Assembly (NCBI GenBank): GCA_026985755.1
Contig: JALSPX010000223.1
Location: forward strand, 1 to 8,297
Reading direction: 5' to 3'
From: Sulfurovum sp.
Lineage (GTDB): Bacteria; Campylobacterota; Campylobacteria; Campylobacterales; Sulfurovaceae
DNA length: 8,297 nt
Each line of letters opens with the position of its first letter. The first letter of the stretch is position 1. Positions 5,713 through 8,297 of this stretch are shown one piece after another. The position numbers were made by a program, and so were the translations under genes. The notes below the pieces were generated by a model. The model did not search any database, was not told where the DNA came from, and saw only the letters and a list, made by a program, of their open reading frames with translations.

Positions 5713-6993
5713 ATGAAGATAAAAAAGATTATCATACTCATAGGATTTGTCTTAGTCTCGTCAGGTATGTTAGATGCAAAAATGCTAACGTATGAACAGA
5801 TACATGCCATGCCAAGTAGTATAGAAAAAAATTACTTTATTTGGCGTTTTTTATCGCAATCTTCAACCAAAATTTCTGAAGCAAAGCAAATTATCTATGA
5901 AGTGAGTCGCCTAAACAAAAAACTGCGTGTAGCGTATAAAGAAAAAACAGGGGAAAGAGCACCCAATATCATAACCAAAATACGTCCTACCCCTGATCAT
6001 ATATGGAAAGGACGAAGTCGGGGTAACAAATATTTCAAAAAGGGTCTTGCTGCATTAAAAAAGGGAGAAACCCAAGAAGCAGCAAGCTATTTTGATATTG
6101 CTCGTAAAAGCTATACAAAACAGTACCAAATTGATAAATCACTCTTTTGGCTCTATTTGAGTACCAAAAACAAGATTTATCTTAAATATTTACAAAAAAG
6201 TTATAGCCCAAACATCTATTCTCTACTAGCAGCAGACACTATGAATGCTCCTTATCCCAAAACTATTACAGCACAATTTAGAAAAAAACATAAAAAAAAC
6301 TTTAATATACAAGACCCAATCTCTTGGGCAAAAATAAAAATAGAGATGGATCACAGCAGTAACAAAATGCTTGATCAACTTGCAGAAAAATATGCTTCTC
6401 AAGACTGTATCAGTATCTATACTTTCATTAAAGCACAAGCCTCTGCTTATACACAATCTTACTTTCCTATGCCCTATCGTGATACAATGAAACACTTTTC
6501 TCCTCAACGTCAAGCCCTTATTTACTCTATTGCTCGTCAAGAGAGTCGTTTTGTGCCTGCCTCAGTATCTCCTTCATTTGCATTGGGAATGATGCAGTTT
6601 ATGCCTTTTCTCATAGAACATATAGCAAAGAAAAAAGGCTATACAATGGATTTGGATGAGATGTTTAATCCTCTCAGATCCATAGAGTTTGCAGATTATC
6701 ATCTAACATATTTGAACAAATACCTACATCATCCTCTCTTTGTAGCTTATGCCTACAATGCAGGTATAGGCTTCACTAGAAAATATTTGAGAGATAAAAA
6801 ACATTTTAGAGCTGGACCATATGAACCATATATGAGTATTGAAACGATGAAAAATGTAGAAGCCAGAGAGTATGGTAAAAAGGTTTTGGCCAATTATGTT
6901 ATCTACTTAAATAAACTTGGTGTCCCCACTAGAATCACACCTCTTATAAAAATCCTGGCAAACCCATCAAAAACAGATTGCTTTCGAAAATAA
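5713..6993 (+). CDS. slt: Soluble lytic murein transglycosylase (Slt-type)
   Basis: The 426-residue periplasmic enzyme cleaves the MurNAc-GlcNAc bond of peptidoglycan, leaving 1,6-anhydroMurNAc. A signal peptide (1-22, cleavage likely after LDA) precedes a helical region (about 30-260) of TPR/superhelical character, including KYFKKGLAALKKGETQEAASY (107-127, as a region). The C-terminal goose-lysozyme-like SLT domain has catalytic Glu277 in IARQESRF, the loop FALGMMQFMP (289-298, where the general family has GAxGLMQ) and AYNAG (347-351), then the Slt-typical EAREYGKKVLANYVIY (383-398). FALGMMQ appears to be the form used in Campylobacterota Slt, from memory. The helical part is much shorter than in the 645-residue E. 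coli Slt70. AGGA lies 4 bases before the ATG, inside the yggT stop region. The gene ends 15 bp from the convergent lipoprotein gene, with no clear terminator between. Confidence 0.94.
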   Translation: MKIKKIIILIGFVLVSSGMLDAKMLTYEQIHAMPSSIEKNYFIWRFLSQSSTKISEAKQIIYEVSRLNKKLRVAYKEKTGERAPNIITKIRPTPDHIWKGRSRGNKYFKKGLAALKKGETQEAASYFDIARKSYTKQYQIDKSLFWLYLSTKNKIYLKYLQKSYSPNIYSLLAADTMNAPYPKTITAQFRKKHKKNFNIQDPISWAKIKIEMDHSSNKMLDQLAEKYASQDCISIYTFIKAQASAYTQSYFPMPYRDTMKHFSPQRQALIYSIARQESRFVPASVSPSFALGMMQFMPFLIEHIAKKKGYTMDLDEMFNPLRSIEFADYHLTYLNKYLHHPLFVAYAYNAGIGFTRKYLRDKKHFRAGPYEPYMSIETMKNVEAREYGKKVLANYVIYLNKLGVPTRITPLIKILANPSKTDCFRK

Positions 6994-7008
6994 ATTTAGA
7001 GGTGGCGT

Positions 7009-7590
7009 TTATATAGAGTCTCCTGTCAATACATATTTTGCAACTTTAGAAAAGATTGCACTACCCTTTCCAAATTGTTTACTTTTGAACTGAAGTACAA
7101 GTTGTTTACTATTTACATGCTTGAAAGTTACAAGTGCATATGTACTCCACTCTGTTACAAAAGAGAGTTTTTTTAATCTACTATCATCTGCTGCTATTTT
7201 TTCTATGCGGAGTGGCTTTTTACCATTTAATGTAAGTACAAATTCCTCATTCATAGTTTTATTACTCTCTTGTTTTTTTAGATCAGAATCTTTAAGAACA
7301 CCCCATATATCACTCAGTGATGTTATCTCCTCACCTTCTAAGTATAGACCCACAATAAACTTTTCGTCGTCTTTGCTAATACTACTCTTCAATGTTGGTG
7401 TATAAAAATAGGTTGCAGTCAATACAGCTTTTGTTACGTTGTTCTCTGTTAACAAAATTTTTTCTGTATTTTGTAGTGTTTTATAATAGCTTTTTTTGGA
7501 TACAAACTCTTTCATTAGTGCTTTCTTTTCCTTGGAAGAACACCCCACCATCAGGATTATCCCCAATACAACCAAAGTAAATTTCAGCAC
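7009..7590 (-). CDS. Predicted lipoprotein of unknown function
   Basis: The 193-residue protein has a lipoprotein signal peptide. A short hydrophobic stretch (3-16) ends in the lipobox MVGC, with Cys17 to be lipidated, followed by SSKEKK. The absence of Asp at +2 suggests outer-membrane sorting. The mature part is lysine-rich, with a helical start and probable beta strands (for example EFVLTLNGKKPLRIEKI at 115-131 and TYALVTFKH at 150-158). I do not recognise a named domain. The start is GTG at 7590, supported by AAGGAG 6 bases upstream; a candidate -10 (TATGTT, 7626-7621) is weak. It stands alone on the minus strand between slt and mobB. C. jejuni, as I remember it, also has a lipoprotein gene (Cj0842) at this position and orientation, so it may be a conserved, uncharacterised envelope protein. 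Confidence 0.85.
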   Translation of the reverse strand: MLKFTLVVLGIILMVGCSSKEKKALMKEFVSKKSYYKTLQNTEKILLTENNVTKAVLTATYFYTPTLKSSISKDDEKFIVGLYLEGEEITSLSDIWGVLKDSDLKKQESNKTMNEEFVLTLNGKKPLRIEKIAADDSRLKKLSFVTEWSTYALVTFKHVNSKQLVLQFKSKQFGKGSAIFSKVAKYVLTGDSI

Positions 7591-7645
7591 AATTGTCTCC
7601 TTAATATTTAAAAAGAGTTTAACATAGTTTCAATAAACATTTCAG

Positions 7646-7651
7646 TATAAT
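7646..7651 (+). promoter_or_regulatory. -10 box of the mobB-fbp unit
   Basis: A perfect TATAAT lies in the 89-bp gap between the divergent lipoprotein and mobB genes. A start near 7658 would leave a leader of about 22 bases that keeps the AAGG at 7670-7673. No clear -35 is visible. Confidence 0.55.
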
Positions 7652-7679
7652 TTCTTTAACTTTAATAAAAAGGTTTAGC

Positions 7680-8177
7680 GTGAAGAATAGCGTTGCTGTA
7701 GCATTTACTGGTCCTTCTGGAAGTGGTAAAACCTCTCTTATTGAAAAAATAGCTACCTTACTTATAAAAGAAAAAAAAGTTGCTATTATTAAAAATGATC
7801 CTAAAGATAAAGCCAACTTTGATGTAACAGGAAAAGATAGCCATATCTTTTTTCAAACAGGTGCTGAAGTAGTAGTCACTTCACCCACACGCACTACCTA
7901 TTTCTCCCAAAGAGAAAAAACACTAGATGATATCATCCATATGGTGAAAGATTTTGATATCTTACTCGTAGAAGGGCTCAAAACCTTGCCTCTACCTCGT
8001 ATTGCAATCTTTAGAAATCATATCGATGAACGTTATTTTGAGTATTCCGAAGCCATTGCTATAGATGAAAGTATTCAACTCTCAGACTATAACATACCAA
8101 AACACATCACCATATTAGACCTAAACAATACCTCTCAAATTATAGCGTGGATAGATACACACGCAAAATCTGTATAA
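7680..8177 (+). CDS. mobB: Molybdopterin-guanine dinucleotide biosynthesis adaptor MobB
   Basis: The 165-residue P-loop protein fits MobB in length and motifs: Walker A GPSGSGKT (11-18), the MobB-type NDPKDKANFDVTGKDSH stretch (39-55) followed by QTGAEVVV, and the Walker-B-like segment DILLVEGLKTLPLPRIAIFR (93-112). MobB binds GTP and helps MobA attach GMP to molybdopterin, giving the cofactor of periplasmic and membrane oxidoreductases such as nitrate reductase or formate dehydrogenase. It is an accessory, usually non-essential partner. The start is GTG at 7680 with AAGG 6 bases upstream; no closer ATG would keep the P-loop strand. No mobA is adjacent. The next gene (fbp) starts 14 bases after the stop, so the two are probably one unit, although their functions are unrelated. 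Confidence 0.93.
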   Translation: MKNSVAVAFTGPSGSGKTSLIEKIATLLIKEKKVAIIKNDPKDKANFDVTGKDSHIFFQTGAEVVVTSPTRTTYFSQREKTLDDIIHMVKDFDILLVEGLKTLPLPRIAIFRNHIDERYFEYSEAIAIDESIQLSDYNIPKHITILDLNNTSQIIAWIDTHAKSV

Positions 8178-8191
8178 TCAAAGGAAACGTC

Positions 8192-8297
8192 ATGAACACC
8201 ATATTTAAAACCATAAAAACCATAGCACTAGAGATAGACCACGCTATCAAAACAGCTGATTTAGGATACTCCGATTCAGAAAACTCCTCTGGAGAGG
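8192..8297 (+). CDS. fbp: Fructose-1,6-bisphosphatase class I, partial (N-terminus)
   Basis: Only 35 codons are present before the right edge. They read MNTIFKTIKTIALEIDHAIK, then TADLGYSDSENSSGE. The 'Y(S)xSxNxSG(D/E)' pattern closes the N-terminal region of class I fructose-1,6-bisphosphatase in Campylobacterota, and the position directly after mobB matches the mobB-fbp order I remember from that group. The enzyme dephosphorylates fructose 1,6-bisphosphate in gluconeogenesis, in the cytosol. The ATG at 8192 has AAGGA (8181-8185) 6 bases upstream. The catalytic and metal-binding residues lie beyond the window, so activity cannot be judged. Confidence 0.85.
   Translation, partial: MNTIFKTIKTIALEIDHAIKTADLGYSDSENSSGE

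Noticed and set aside
6226..6540. A 104-codon open frame on the minus strand within slt
   Set aside because: It is antisense to conserved Slt coding sequence, has a biased Cys/Arg/Phe composition and no convincing ribosome binding site.
6994..7008. Bidirectional terminator between slt and the lipoprotein gene
   Set aside because: The 15-bp gap has no GC-rich stem or T-run; only a weak ATAAA/TTTAT pairing extends into the flanking genes.
8173..8178. TATAAT at the end of mobB as an fbp promoter
   Set aside because: Transcription would start near 8185 and leave only about 7 bases before the ATG, removing the Shine-Dalgarno. It also overlaps the mobB stop codon, so it is probably coincidental.

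Overview
The window looks like a chromosomal segment of a Campylobacterota (epsilonproteobacterial) bacterium, probably a free-living, AT-rich Sulfurovum- or Sulfurimonas-like lineage rather than a host-adapted Campylobacter or Helicobacter. The grounds are AT-rich coding, TATAAT-type -10 boxes with weak or no -35, and a gene set in a recognisable order (psd, gltX-type gene, yggT, slt, lipoprotein, mobB, fbp). I remember this order from the Campylobacter jejuni cj0840c-cj0847 region. No search was run, so the genus is a guess.

Left part (1-3264, minus strand). A partial secreted-protein gene runs off the left edge. A 96-bp AT-rich gap separates it from a tight four-gene unit transcribed leftward: psd (phosphatidylserine decarboxylase), a Cache/PDC-domain membrane protein of unknown function, a HAD phosphatase and a DUF445 membrane protein. 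Spacings are 12 bp, a 4-bp ATGA overlap and an 8-bp overlap, so this is almost certainly one operon. A near-perfect extended -10 (TGATATAAT) lies just upstream of psd.

Middle part (3347-6993, plus strand). A DEDDh 3'-5' exonuclease with a DUF3820-like tail is transcribed divergently from psd. It is followed by a glutamyl-tRNA synthetase-like gene, then yggT (4-bp overlap) and a soluble-type lytic transglycosylase (1-bp gap). The last three form an operon with their own -10 box.

Right part (7009-8297). A GTG-started lipoprotein gene on the minus strand converges on slt. Divergent from it, a mobB gene (molybdopterin-guanine dinucleotide biosynthesis adaptor, also GTG-started) leads into the start of a class I fructose-1,6-bisphosphatase gene cut by the right edge.

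Most of the window is ordinary housekeeping. The exception is the GluRS-like protein. It is full length and collinear with the family from the N-terminal RFAPSPTG to the C-terminal anticodon-binding region, yet its catalytic signatures are altered: HIGH reads HIDS, the KMSKS loop is about five residues short and reads SKDKD, and the glutamate-binding Tyr and Arg positions are Ser and Gln. The uninterrupted frame and retained scaffold suggest a GluRS-derived protein that no longer aminoacylates, or does something else, at the locus where relatives keep a working enzyme. A second item is a Cache/PDC sensor domain with no membrane helix before it. No tRNA, rRNA, CRISPR, insertion sequence or clear intrinsic terminator was seen. 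No gene-free stretch exceeds 100 bp.
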